Below, piece after piece: positions 48,687 to 57,371 of a stretch of DNA of 64,000 bases. This DNA is from Oscillospiraceae bacterium (GTDB lineage Bacteria > Bacillota > Clostridia > Oscillospirales > Oscillospiraceae). The stretch covers positions 1-64,000 of the forward strand of contig JAGAUY010000055.1 of assembly GCA_017620525.1 (NCBI GenBank). Direction: 5' to 3'. The position numbers and the translations under genes are program-made. Numbering within the stretch: the stretch's first letter is position 1; every line of letters begins with the position of its first letter. The notes beneath the pieces were generated by a model. The model had not been told where the DNA came from and did no database searches. It saw only the letters and a program-made list of their open reading frames with translations.

Positions 48687-48951
48687 GATAGATCGCTCCT
48701 TTGTCGTTTTTCCCGGAAAGAGTCGATGTTTTCCGGGGAAAACGTCTTTTCTTTCCGTAATCCTAGTTTGACCAAAGTCGAAATCGGTATGTGTGTAAGG
48801 TTGCGGAAAGAATGGAAACGGATTCCTTGTTTTTCAAAATGATATCCAAGATCTTGTAAACGCGCAATGCCGGATCGGAGTGTGACTCAGATCTGGCATT
48901 GATTTATTTGCTGCGTCTGATGCGCTGTCTTGTGCGCAAATGGTTGTTTGC

Positions 48952-50220
48952 TCAGGAAATGATGGTGGAAATGCCTTCCGGAATAACCGTGATGCTGCCT
49001 TTTCGGCCCAGGAGACGGTCTGCGATTTCCAATGCCTGGCTGATATCCCCGGCAGGATGCATTTTCATGGCTTTTACAAGGCCGGCATCCGCATGAGAGA
49101 TCAGCACCACATGGAATCTGGACAGGATACGGGCGAGGATCTGGCTTTCCCATTGATCCGGTACAGTATCCTTTTTGGGGGTCGCTTCAATTGCTGCCAG
49201 GATTTCGGCGGCAGAAATATCCTGCGTCATGGTCTGCATGAAGGATTCGCCGCCGTGACCGTCATTGCAGGCAGCGGCCATGATAATCACACCTCCATCC
49301 CGGCAGGTGGCTTCTGCGGCGGTCATACCCTTGACAGCCTGATAGATGTTCTGATCCAGGGGATGGCCGTTGTTGGTGGTGATCACGATGTCGGAAGGAA
49401 CCTTTAGGCATTGACACAGATCCCGCAGAAACGCGGCGCCGGCAAGATGCGCCTGTTCACAGGCACCGGCAAAAGCGCCGACTACCTGATGCTTCGCGTT
49501 GATAACTACGTTGCAGATAAAGGCAAGTCCGGCAGCGCGTGCTGCATGGATCATATCCCGATGGATGGGATTGCCATCCAGGATGCCGGTTCGGGCGCAG
49601 GGATGGCTGATAAATGCTGCGTTATGATTCCAGTATACAGTTTCCCGGGCGGCGATCCCCGGGAGGACGCTTTTTCTTCCACCGGAGAAGCCGGCAAAGA
49701 AATGGGGTTCGATAAAGCCTTCGCTGACCAGCAGATCGGCCTGGGCGGCCAGACGGTTGATCCGCAGTGCACCGCCCGAGGGAAGGGTGCCGATGGTGAC
49801 AAGGTTGTGCTCATCTGCGCAGTCATGCACCACGATGTTCTCCCGGGCAACGATCTCCGGTCCGAATTTTTCGGTGAGTTCTGCTTGCGTGGTTTCCCGG
49901 TGGCAGCCGGTGGCGATGAGGATGGTGATGCGGGCCTGGGGATTGCCCCGGCGGATGGCCGCCAGCATGGGCGGGATCAGGATCTTGCTGGGGACCGGGC
50001 GGGTGTGATCGCTGGCGATCAGAACAATATTCTGTTTGCCTTCCGCCAGCTTTTCCAGCGGCTCGGAACCGATGGGAGCGCGCAGGGCAGCTTCCACAAG
50101 CTCCCGTTCTCCAAGAGCGGGGGTATATGCTTCCAGACGGCTGCGCAGGACGGCGCCGATCCGTGAGTCCGGGATGTCAGCAGAAAGATGGGTTCGGCCA
50201 TAGGGAATGGAAATGTTCAT
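48952..50220 (-). CDS. larA: Lactate racemase LarA-family protein
   Basis: The 422-residue protein has the LarA pattern: IVLIASDHTRPVPSKILIPPML, ILIATGCHRETTQAEL, FAGFSGGRKSVLPGIAARETV and GHGGESF. LarA uses a nickel-pincer nucleotide on a lysine (in FSGGRKS) to racemise lactate. Here it lies 21 bases downstream of a lactate dehydrogenase gene. It would let D-LDH and L-lactate pools interconvert. The maturation genes larBCE are not in the window. Confidence 0.92.
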   Translation of the reverse strand: MNISIPYGRTHLSADIPDSRIGAVLRSRLEAYTPALGERELVEAALRAPIGSEPLEKLAEGKQNIVLIASDHTRPVPSKILIPPMLAAIRRGNPQARITILIATGCHRETTQAELTEKFGPEIVARENIVVHDCADEHNLVTIGTLPSGGALRINRLAAQADLLVSEGFIEPHFFAGFSGGRKSVLPGIAARETVYWNHNAAFISHPCARTGILDGNPIHRDMIHAARAAGLAFICNVVINAKHQVVGAFAGACEQAHLAGAAFLRDLCQCLKVPSDIVITTNNGHPLDQNIYQAVKGMTAAEATCRDGGVIIMAAACNDGHGGESFMQTMTQDISAAEILAAIEATPKKDTVPDQWESQILARILSRFHVVLISHADAGLVKAMKMHPAGDISQALEIADRLLGRKGSITVIPEGISTIIS

Positions 50221-50241
50221 GCTGCCAGCCTCCTTCCGGGA

Positions 50242-51636
50242 TCAAAAGCATACCTTGCCGGGATTGAGAATATTCTTCTCATCAAACACCCGCTTGATAC
50301 CCTGCATCAGGGCAATGGGTGTTTCGCCGTACTGGCGGCGCAGATACGCCTTTTTGGCATAGCCGATGCCGTGTTCACCGGATACCAGACCGCCCAGTTC
50401 CACGGCTTTCTGGTACATACGGTCGAAGCAATCGGACTTAACTTGTTCCCAGTCCGGGTCAGACAATGTATCCCGGCAGATGTAAACGTGCAGATTGCCG
50501 TCGCCGGCGTGGCCGAAGCTGGGGATACGAACGTGGAATTCGTCAGCCAGTTCGTGGGTGTATTTGATGAAGGTATCGACTTGATTGCCGGGAACCACCA
50601 CATCGCACTCGTCCATTTCTGTAGTGGAGGCTTTGATGGCTTCCAGGAACGCGCCGCGGGCGGACCAGACAGATTTCTTTCGCTCATCGGTGTCGACGAT
50701 GTATGCATCCAGCGCGCCGATCTTCAGGCAGAGTTCAGCCACGGTGCTCATATCCTGATCCACCTGGGCATCGGTATTGCCGTCGAAGGTCAGCAGGATA
50801 TAGGCATCGTTTTTGGTATCAGGGAATTTTTTGCCCAGATAGTTTTCAGAGAAGAGAATGGTGTCCCGGGACATATACTCGATGGCAGTGGGGGTCACCT
50901 TGGAGCGGATGATCTCCGGAACGGCTTCAATGGCACTTTTCATATCGGGGAAAGGAACCAGAAGACTTACGGAGATTTTCGGCAGGGGAACCAGTTTCAG
51001 AACAGCCTCGCAGATGACGCACAGGGTGCCTTCAGAGCCGATGATCAGATCCTTCAGGCTGTAGCCGGAGCTGTTTTTTGCCACCGCGGCGCCGAAGGTC
51101 TGGATTTCTCCGTTCGGCAGCACCACGGTCAGGGAACGGACATAATCCCGGGTAACACCATATTTGACCGCGCGCATACCGCCGGCATTGGTGGAAATAT
51201 TGCCGCCGATGGTGGCGGACTTCTCACCGGGATCCGGGGGATACAGGAAGTCGTGTTCCTCGGCAAATGCCGCAAGCTCCATCAGCAGAACACCGGGCTG
51301 GACAGTAACGGTCAGGTTATTCTCGTCAAGGGCGAGGATCCTGTTCATTTTGGTGGTTTCCAGCAGAATTCCTCCGTGGATGGCAACGGCAGCGCCGACC
51401 AGACCGGTACCGCTGCCGCGGACGGTAACGGGGATGTTCCGCTCGTAGGCCAGTTTCATGACGGCGGAAACTTCCTGGGTGGAATGGACACGAACCAGAA
51501 CCTCCGGCATCCGGGAGATGCCGCCGAGTTCATCGTGGGCATAGTCGGGATTGATGGCCTGGCCGTGAAGTACATCGGCTTCGCCGACAATGACTTGTAA
51601 AGCGGCAATATCCGCTGCGGTAACGTTGTTGTACAT
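50242..51636 (-). CDS. lctD: FAD-binding D-lactate dehydrogenase subunit (LctD-like)
   Basis: The 464-residue GlcD/VAO-type flavoprotein has the FAD domain ([66 protein letters not shown]) and a C-terminal FAD_oxidase_C domain ([29 protein letters not shown]). Its position behind etfB-etfA matches the electron-bifurcating/confurcating Ldh-EtfAB complex of acetogens, which oxidises lactate with NAD by using reduced ferredoxin. The ATG shares a base with the etfA stop. Confidence 0.93.
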   Translation of the reverse strand: MYNNVTAADIAALQVIVGEADVLHGQAINPDYAHDELGGISRMPEVLVRVHSTQEVSAVMKLAYERNIPVTVRGSGTGLVGAAVAIHGGILLETTKMNRILALDENNLTVTVQPGVLLMELAAFAEEHDFLYPPDPGEKSATIGGNISTNAGGMRAVKYGVTRDYVRSLTVVLPNGEIQTFGAAVAKNSSGYSLKDLIIGSEGTLCVICEAVLKLVPLPKISVSLLVPFPDMKSAIEAVPEIIRSKVTPTAIEYMSRDTILFSENYLGKKFPDTKNDAYILLTFDGNTDAQVDQDMSTVAELCLKIGALDAYIVDTDERKKSVWSARGAFLEAIKASTTEMDECDVVVPGNQVDTFIKYTHELADEFHVRIPSFGHAGDGNLHVYICRDTLSDPDWEQVKSDCFDRMYQKAVELGGLVSGEHGIGYAKKAYLRRQYGETPIALMQGIKRVFDEKNILNPGKVCF

Positions 51637-52820
51637 CAGGACACCCCCTTGATCCGGTGGATCAGCTTCGGAACGATCTCATTGACGTCGCCGACCACGC
51701 AGTAATGCGCCACATCGAAAATAGGCGCTGCAGGGTCGGAGTTGATGGCTACAATGCAGTCCGAGGATTTCATACCTGCGGCAAACTGTACTGCGCCGGA
51801 AATACCCAGAGTGAAGATCAGCTTGGGTTTTACGGTTCTGCCGGACAGACCGATCTGGTGTTTGGCATCATAAACATTTGCTTCCACCAGGGGTCTGGTG
51901 CAGGCTACCACGCCGCCGAGCAGATCGGCCAGTTCTCCGGCCAGTTGGCGCATGGATTCGGAAGAAGCGCCGCGGCCCACGGCCACGATAACCTCTGCTT
52001 CCGCGATGTCGATGTCTGTGGGTTTGCCGGAAGATCCCAGCACCTCAATGGCGGACAGGCACATGGCCCCGGTGACGTTCATGGGGATGATCTCGCCGGA
52101 GGGATGATCACTGGGTTTCGGCTCGCTGAACACCTTGTAGCGTACGGTGCAGAACTGGGGACGGGTATTTGGGGTAACGATCTGGGCCATGATGTTGCCG
52201 CCGAAGGCCGGACGGATCTGCACGAGATCCGTGTTTTCCTTCATTTCCAGAACGGTGCAGTCTGCGGTCAGGCCCGTACGGCAGCGGGCGGCCACACGGG
52301 GAGCCAGCTGCCGGCCCAGATTGGTGGCACCGACCAGAATAGAGGAGGGCTTGACAGTGTCGATAAAGTCGCAGAAGGCTGCGGCATAAGGTTCAATGCG
52401 GAAGTCGGCAAAGGCCGGGTGGTCATAAACAAACACCTTGTCCACACCGTAGTGTCGGAGCGTTTCGGCGCAGTGCTCCACCTGATGACCGATCACAAGG
52501 GCATAGACCGGATGGCCGGTAACCCGGGCCAGCTCTCCCGCCTTGCCGCAAAGCTCAAAGGTTACCCGATGGATCTTACCGCCGGAACAGTCGGCATATA
52601 CACAGATGCCGTTCCATAGGGATTTGTCGATCTGCCTGGTTTCCTCAACGAATTCCACCAGGCCCTGTCCTTTGCGGACGCACATCTTGCACATCTTGCA
52701 GCCGGAAGAAATGTCCAGAACACCGTCTTTGTAGGAAATGGCCTGGAAAGGACAGATTTCCGTCAGCGCGGCTGCTTTTTCCGGGGTGACAAGATGGTGA
52801 TTAATAACCAGTTTTCCCAT
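51636..52820 (-). CDS. etfA: Electron transfer flavoprotein alpha subunit with N-terminal Fe-S domain
   Basis: The product has 394 residues from the ATG at 52820, with GGAGG upstream. Residues 1-60 are a ferredoxin-like extension ([34 protein letters not shown]) with four Cys for one 4Fe-4S cluster. The rest is EtfA with the FAD site ([23 protein letters not shown], [68 protein letters not shown]). The extension is typical of bifurcating Etf partners of lactate dehydrogenase. Confidence 0.94.
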   Translation of the reverse strand: MGKLVINHHLVTPEKAAALTEICPFQAISYKDGVLDISSGCKMCKMCVRKGQGLVEFVEETRQIDKSLWNGICVYADCSGGKIHRVTFELCGKAGELARVTGHPVYALVIGHQVEHCAETLRHYGVDKVFVYDHPAFADFRIEPYAAAFCDFIDTVKPSSILVGATNLGRQLAPRVAARCRTGLTADCTVLEMKENTDLVQIRPAFGGNIMAQIVTPNTRPQFCTVRYKVFSEPKPSDHPSGEIIPMNVTGAMCLSAIEVLGSSGKPTDIDIAEAEVIVAVGRGASSESMRQLAGELADLLGGVVACTRPLVEANVYDAKHQIGLSGRTVKPKLIFTLGISGAVQFAAGMKSSDCIVAINSDPAAPIFDVAHYCVVGDVNEIVPKLIHRIKGVS

Positions 52821-52833
52821 GCTCCATTCCTCC

Positions 52834-53622
52834 TTACAGCATTTTCTTGTCCCGCAGAAGTGTGTACAGCGCCTGGGCCTGCACATCGGAATCCCCTTCG
52901 ATGGTCTTCTTTGCGGATACCTTTTCCGGCGGGAAGATCCGTTCGACCTGGGTGGCGGAACCGGACAGACCGTAGTGATCCAGGTCCTGATCGTCAAAGT
53001 CCGCAAAAGTCAGGAATCCGACGGAGGAATCCTGCAGGGACTTTCTGATTTTGTAGGAAGGCAGCCGGGGGGTGTTGATATCTGCGTCAACGCTGATCAG
53101 GCAGGGCGGGGCAATGCTCATGGTTATGATTCTATCATCCAGACTGACGGTCAGCAGGAATTTCCCGTCCCGGTAATCATCGATGGACAGTACATTGGAC
53201 ACATTGGGAATATTCAGATATTCGGCCACCTCTGCGCCGACCTGGGCGGTGTCGCCGTCGGTGGTCTGCTTGCCGCAGATAATCAGATCGTATGCGCCGC
53301 ATTTTTGAATGCCCTGAGACAGGGTGTAGGCGGTGGCCAGCACATCGGCACCGGCGAATTTCCGGTCTGTCAGTACGGTGCCGCCCCGGACGCCCATGCA
53401 TACGGTCTCCTGGATCACGGCTTTTGCCTGGGGCGGTCCCATGGTGATGGTATCCACGGTGCCGCCAAAACGCTCCGCAAGGGACAGGGCGGCTTCGATA
53501 CCGTAAAGGTCATAGGGGTTGATTTTGCTGGGGATTCCGCTTCGCTTCAGAACGCCGGTCACCGGATCCACTTCCACATTGTTGGAACCGGGCACCTGCT
53601 TTACGCAAACCAGTATGTTCAT
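52834..53622 (-). CDS. etfB: Electron transfer flavoprotein beta subunit
   Basis: The product has 262 residues from the ATG at 53622, with AAGGAG 9 bases upstream. MNILVCVKQVPGSNNVEVDP, LSLAERFGGTVDTITMGPP and ICGKQTTDGDTAQVGAEVAEYLNIP are typical EtfB segments, including the nucleotide-binding loop that holds the bifurcating FAD in this group. It is the first gene of the lactate operon etfB-etfA-lctD-larA. Confidence 0.94.
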   Translation of the reverse strand: MNILVCVKQVPGSNNVEVDPVTGVLKRSGIPSKINPYDLYGIEAALSLAERFGGTVDTITMGPPQAKAVIQETVCMGVRGGTVLTDRKFAGADVLATAYTLSQGIQKCGAYDLIICGKQTTDGDTAQVGAEVAEYLNIPNVSNVLSIDDYRDGKFLLTVSLDDRIITMSIAPPCLISVDADINTPRLPSYKIRKSLQDSSVGFLTFADFDDQDLDHYGLSGSATQVERIFPPEKVSAKKTIEGDSDVQAQALYTLLRDKKML

Positions 53623-53680
53623 AATGCACATCTCCTTGTACAAAGTGACTTCTTATGCTGCTGATGGATACCCTATGCCT

Positions 53681-53711
53681 ATATCATATTACAGATGTGA
53701 TATTTTGACAA
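53681..53711 (-). promoter_or_regulatory. Lactate operon promoter with inverted repeat
   Basis: On the minus strand TTGTCA (53711-53706), 17 bases, TATGAT (53688-53683). The spacer and -10 form an imperfect palindrome (ATATCA/TGATAT arms, 53681-53686 and 53698-53703). It would suit a dimeric regulator, perhaps of the GntR (LldR) type, which is not in the window. Confidence 0.55.
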
Positions 53712-53763
53712 GAAAAACATGGTAATTTGCGCGAAATTGTGCAAAGTGCCGGGTTGGGGCGGA

Positions 53764-53796
53764 AATAAAGCTCCCGGATCATCCGGGAGCTTTATT
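53764..53796. terminator. Terminator of the phosphatase/HD gene
   Basis: A 15-bp perfect stem (53764-53778 with 53782-53796) around TCA lies 10 bases past the stop of the minus-strand gene. Confidence 0.85.
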
Positions 53797-53805
53797 GACA
53801 GATAT

Positions 53806-54843
53806 TCAATCGGGGACGCGGGCGATTGCGTCGGTATAGGTTGCAAGAATCTGTGCGGCGGCGGCCTTGCGTATACTGTGGAAGGTTTTCTCTTCTTCTG
53901 TTCTGCATTTTTTCCAGCTGGTGGAAAAACGCTCCTGAATCGTGACGGTGGTTGTCCCCAGAATCAATTTGTCGGCGAGAAAGACAATAGCCTCTTCGTT
54001 CAATTCTGTTCCGGTGCAATCGCAGTGGCTCCGGATCACACCGGCAATTTTCGGATACCCCAGTTTGTCCAGATACCAGGCCCCGCGCTGCGCATGGAGA
54101 TCCTCGGTCCTGGCAATATCATGAAGCAGCGCACCGGCTTCGATCAGATCCATATCCAGAGGGAATCCCCGTTCGAGCAGGGGAGCGGCCAGATTTGCGG
54201 CTTTTTGCGCCACACAGCGGCAATGGCTGACGATGTTCTCAGGTGTCCGGGCAGCATCCAGAAGCCGATGGCACACCGCCCGGTCCAGTACCGGGTGGGG
54301 AGCGATGCCGTAACGCAGAATGCACGAAGAACCCAACTCTGCCGTAAGGTGCGCATAGGCAGTATAGGGAAGCTTCTCCTGCCGATCCAGAAACAGCTCC
54401 ATGACAGCGCTGTGGGTGATGACCGCAACATCTCCCGAGCACATGGAAAGGGCCTTCTCAAGGGCGCGGGTAAAGCGTTTCAAACCATCCTGCCGGTTTT
54501 CCGCATCCGGAAAGGGAAGCGTTTTGTCGGTTGCGCGGGCGGCATACAACTCCGGGAAGCGCCTGCGGATCTCATCGAAAGTCAGGCCGTCCCATTGGCC
54601 CATATCCAGTTCCCGGAAATCATCCAGTACGGTAAAAGGCTTGCCGAAGGCCCGGGCGGTTTGGGTCGCCCGCAGCAGCGGACTGGAAAACAGGGTGACT
54701 TGCCGGTCTGCAAATTCTGCCCCCAGCAGCGCAGCCTGAAGGCATCCCAATTTGCTCAGGGGAAGATCGGTCCTTCCCAGACACATGTGTTTTCCGTCGG
54801 GAAAATCCGGCTGACCATGGCGGATAAGGTAAATATTACGCAT
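53806..54843 (-). CDS. Histidine phosphatase-HD domain fusion protein
   Basis: This is a 345-residue protein. The first 190 residues are a histidine phosphatase (IYLIRHGQPDF with the phospho-His, SSPLLRATQTA, ELDMGQWDGLTFDEI, VITHSAVMELFL). The last 150 form an HD domain (AGALLHDIART, VIRSHCDC, FLADKLILG). It is coupled to the NTP-transferase gene by a 1-base overlap. In the DVU_1551-1559-type loci a similar gene accompanies the Mop cluster. The double-phosphatase layout suggests turnover of a nucleotide cofactor or precursor, which is inference. Confidence 0.87.
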   Translation of the reverse strand: MRNIYLIRHGQPDFPDGKHMCLGRTDLPLSKLGCLQAALLGAEFADRQVTLFSSPLLRATQTARAFGKPFTVLDDFRELDMGQWDGLTFDEIRRRFPELYAARATDKTLPFPDAENRQDGLKRFTRALEKALSMCSGDVAVITHSAVMELFLDRQEKLPYTAYAHLTAELGSSCILRYGIAPHPVLDRAVCHRLLDAARTPENIVSHCRCVAQKAANLAAPLLERGFPLDMDLIEAGALLHDIARTEDLHAQRGAWYLDKLGYPKIAGVIRSHCDCTGTELNEEAIVFLADKLILGTTTVTIQERFSTSWKKCRTEEEKTFHSIRKAAAAQILATYTDAIARVPD

Positions 54844-55766
54844 CAGAATATCTCTCCGAAGTACTTTTTGTACAGGCTGTCCACGCTGTGCTGCAGTTCA
54901 TCCATAAAGCCGCGGTACAGGTCCAGCAGCTGTTTTCCGTATTCTGTCAGGGTGCTCTGACCGCCGTTGGGGCCGCCCTGGCTGCGTATGACCAGGGGAT
55001 AGGATAGCTGGGATTCCAGGATCCGGATGATATTCCAGCCTGTGGAATAGGAGATCTGCATCCGCTGGCAGGCGGTGCGGACAGAGGATGTTTCTTCCAC
55101 CAATTCCAGAAGCATGGCTATTTTTTCGTCAAAAAACGTAACTTCCCGGGCCAGAGCGGCAGATACCTGGGGGCGGGTCAGCTGGCGGTTGTGGTATTGC
55201 AGCAGCGCGTCGTAATCCTCCATGGTATCGGCGTCCAGCAAAATGCCGGGATCATTCACCGGGATCTTCGTCAGAGGTACGGGCAGACGGGAGACTGCCC
55301 CTCTGAGACCCATGGAACCGTTGTCGGCGAGGATCCGGGGAATCAGTTCGGTGGACATCAGCATGGGATGGCCGGTCTGGTTCTGACAGGTGGGGCAGGC
55401 AAGAGGCGCGTCGGAAGCGATCAGCGCTTCCACCGTGGCGGAAGTAAACAACGGAATATCCACGGGGGTGAACAGCACCCGGGTGCATTTATCCTGAATA
55501 TACTCCAGACCGATTTTTGCCGAGTCGAACATCTGGCTGGTGGCAAAGTCGTTGTTGCGCAGGAAAATGATACCCTGATTGGAAAGATGCCGCTCCAGGG
55601 TGGCAGCGTTATACCCGGTGATCATGACGATCTTGCCGACGCCGGCCTGGCGCAGTGTAGCGACCACACGCTGGGCAATGGAGATGGAGCCGATATTCAG
55701 CATGGGTTTGAATTCGCCCATTCTGGACGATAGTCCCGCCGCAACAATAACTGCGCCTGTCTGCAT
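54843..55766 (-). CDS. MocA-like NTP transferase fused to a LysR/ModE-type HTH (DVU_1551 family)
   Basis: The product has 307 residues from the ATG at 55766, with GGGAGG upstream. Residues 1-195 are a MobA/MocA-like nucleotidyltransferase (GAVIVAAGLSSRMGEFKPML, LFTPVDIPLFTSATV, GHPMLMS). Residues 215-300 are a ModE/LysR-type winged helix (LLELVEETSSVRTACQRMQISYSTGWNIIRILESQL, RSQGGPNGGQSTLTEYG). It probably attaches a nucleotide to molybdopterin for the Mop hydroxylase divergently encoded nearby, and may also bind DNA in response to molybdenum. Confidence 0.9.
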   Translation of the reverse strand: MQTGAVIVAAGLSSRMGEFKPMLNIGSISIAQRVVATLRQAGVGKIVMITGYNAATLERHLSNQGIIFLRNNDFATSQMFDSAKIGLEYIQDKCTRVLFTPVDIPLFTSATVEALIASDAPLACPTCQNQTGHPMLMSTELIPRILADNGSMGLRGAVSRLPVPLTKIPVNDPGILLDADTMEDYDALLQYHNRQLTRPQVSAALAREVTFFDEKIAMLLELVEETSSVRTACQRMQISYSTGWNIIRILESQLSYPLVIRSQGGPNGGQSTLTEYGKQLLDLYRGFMDELQHSVDSLYKKYFGEIF

Positions 55767-55927
55767 GAAAAATCCTCCCGGAATACGAATTAAAAGCGAT
55801 TTGCAATACAATGGAAATTGCTTTGTATATACTATACTCCCATTCTTCCGATTTGTAAACTGAGAACAAATAAAATATTGTAAATAGCGATACCTTTGAT
55901 ATAATTGTATAAAAAGGGGGCGTAACT

Positions 55928-56899
55928 ATGGGAATCTATGTATGGGGAACAGGATGCGGTGCCGGGGATCTGGCGGAGCAGGGGTTAGCATCGGATCGCA
56001 TAACGGCTTTCGTGGACAATGCACCGACAGTGTCGGAATTTCTGGGACGGCCGGTCATTGTGCCGGAAGAACTGGATGTCCGGGATGTAGAACTGATGGT
56101 GGTTGCCAGCCGCCACAGTCTGTCCATTCGAGACCGGTGCCTGGCACTGGGCATCGAGTCGGAGCGGCTGCTTTTTCTGAAGAATCACTATGTTCTGAAA
56201 AATCTGAATGAAAATGAATCTTTGGCGGAGGAATTGCTGGGAACGGAACTGGTAAGCCGGATCCGGCAGCGCTGCCATGTAATCCGGGCACCCATGGGAT
56301 GCGCCGACGAGGTTCTGGAGCGGAAGGATCTGGAAAATGATTATGTCCGGGTCAAGACGCTGGAAATGATCTGTCGGCGGCTGCGGGATATTCCTGGAGC
56401 GGCGGCGGAATTGGGCGTTTATCGGGGAGCCTTTGCCCGATGCATCAACATGCTTCTGCCGGACCGGACGCTCTATCTGTTTGACAGTTTTGCCGGTTTT
56501 GAAGATCAGGAAATCCGGAAGGAAAAGGAACGCGGAACCTGCGGCGACGGCTTTGTTGCCGCCCACAGGAATACGGCTGTGGAGCAGGTCCTTTCCTGGA
56601 TGCCGCATCGGGAGCGGATCCGGGTCTGCCCGGGATTTTTCCCGGAATCGCTGAATGGACTGGAGGAACGGTTCTGCCTGGTCTCCCTGGATGTGGATTT
56701 TGAGGAAAGCACCTATGAAGGGCTGAAGTATTTCTGGCCCCGTATGAATCCGGGCGGTATAATCCTCCTGCACGACTACAATTCTCCCACGCTGAGCGGT
56801 GTTCGGCGGGCTGTTGCCCGTTATGAGCGGGATTTTGGGGTGCATCTTCCCGGCGTGCCCCTGTGCGATATCAACGGAACGCTGGTTCTGGTGCGGTAA
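55928..56899 (+). CDS. TylF/MycF-type methyltransferase-like protein with N-terminal Rossmann domain
   Basis: This is a 323-residue protein. The N-terminal 90 residues are a small Rossmann-like nucleotide domain (IYVWGTGCGAGDLAEQGLASDRITAFVDNAP). The C-terminal part matches the macrocin-O-methyltransferase family (AAELGVYRGAFARCINMLLPDRTLYLFDSFAGFEDQ, LVSLDVDFEESTYEGLKYFWPRMNPGGIILLHDYNSP). Substrate is unknown. It stands between the two arms of the molybdenum locus with its own AAAAGGGGG ribosome site, and may be unrelated to it. Confidence 0.85.
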   Translation: MGIYVWGTGCGAGDLAEQGLASDRITAFVDNAPTVSEFLGRPVIVPEELDVRDVELMVVASRHSLSIRDRCLALGIESERLLFLKNHYVLKNLNENESLAEELLGTELVSRIRQRCHVIRAPMGCADEVLERKDLENDYVRVKTLEMICRRLRDIPGAAAELGVYRGAFARCINMLLPDRTLYLFDSFAGFEDQEIRKEKERGTCGDGFVAAHRNTAVEQVLSWMPHRERIRVCPGFFPESLNGLEERFCLVSLDVDFEESTYEGLKYFWPRMNPGGIILLHDYNSPTLSGVRRAVARYERDFGVHLPGVPLCDINGTLVLVR

Positions 56900-57066
56900 A
56901 AACGTGGAAAATGGCACATGATTAGGCGAAATATACAAAAGTGCCGAAGGCTTTTCTGCGAGTGTTATTGGAATGGAAGTTGCATATCTTGGTGTTTATG
57001 TTGTAACATTACCGTAGGAAGTCGGTGTTTTTTGTACTGATTTCACAAGCTTCCGGGAAAGGGATC

Positions 57067-57324
57067 ATGGCAATTATGGACAACCAGTTTTTTGAAGTTA
57101 CAGCAAAAATGGTGACCGTTGAGGTCGTGGATGAGCGAACCGGCACGGTATTCCGCCGGGAATTACCCATCGATTACTACGAAAATGCCAATTGCCTGCG
57201 CCTTCAGGGAGAAAACCTGGATGGAAGCATTTCGCAGCTGGTGTTTTACACGGCCAGAGGCATGGAAAGACTGAAGGATCTGACCGGCCATGGCCCGGAC
57301 CACGACAACTGCGGAAACCACTGA
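57067..57324 (+). CDS. Small unknown protein upstream of the Mop gene
   Basis: The product has 85 residues from the ATG at 57067, with GGGAAAGGG upstream. It is beta-rich (FFEVTAKMVTVEVVDERTGTVFRRELPIDYYENANCLRLQGENLDG) with a His/Cys-rich tail (GHGPDHDNCGNH) that could bind metal. The family is not recognised. It is 47 bases before the Mop gene on the same strand and is probably cotranscribed with it. Confidence 0.65.
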   Translation: MAIMDNQFFEVTAKMVTVEVVDERTGTVFRRELPIDYYENANCLRLQGENLDGSISQLVFYTARGMERLKDLTGHGPDHDNCGNH

Positions 57325-57371
57325 AAATGAGGTAGCGCACCCGAAATCAACCGAATGAGGAGGAACACCAA

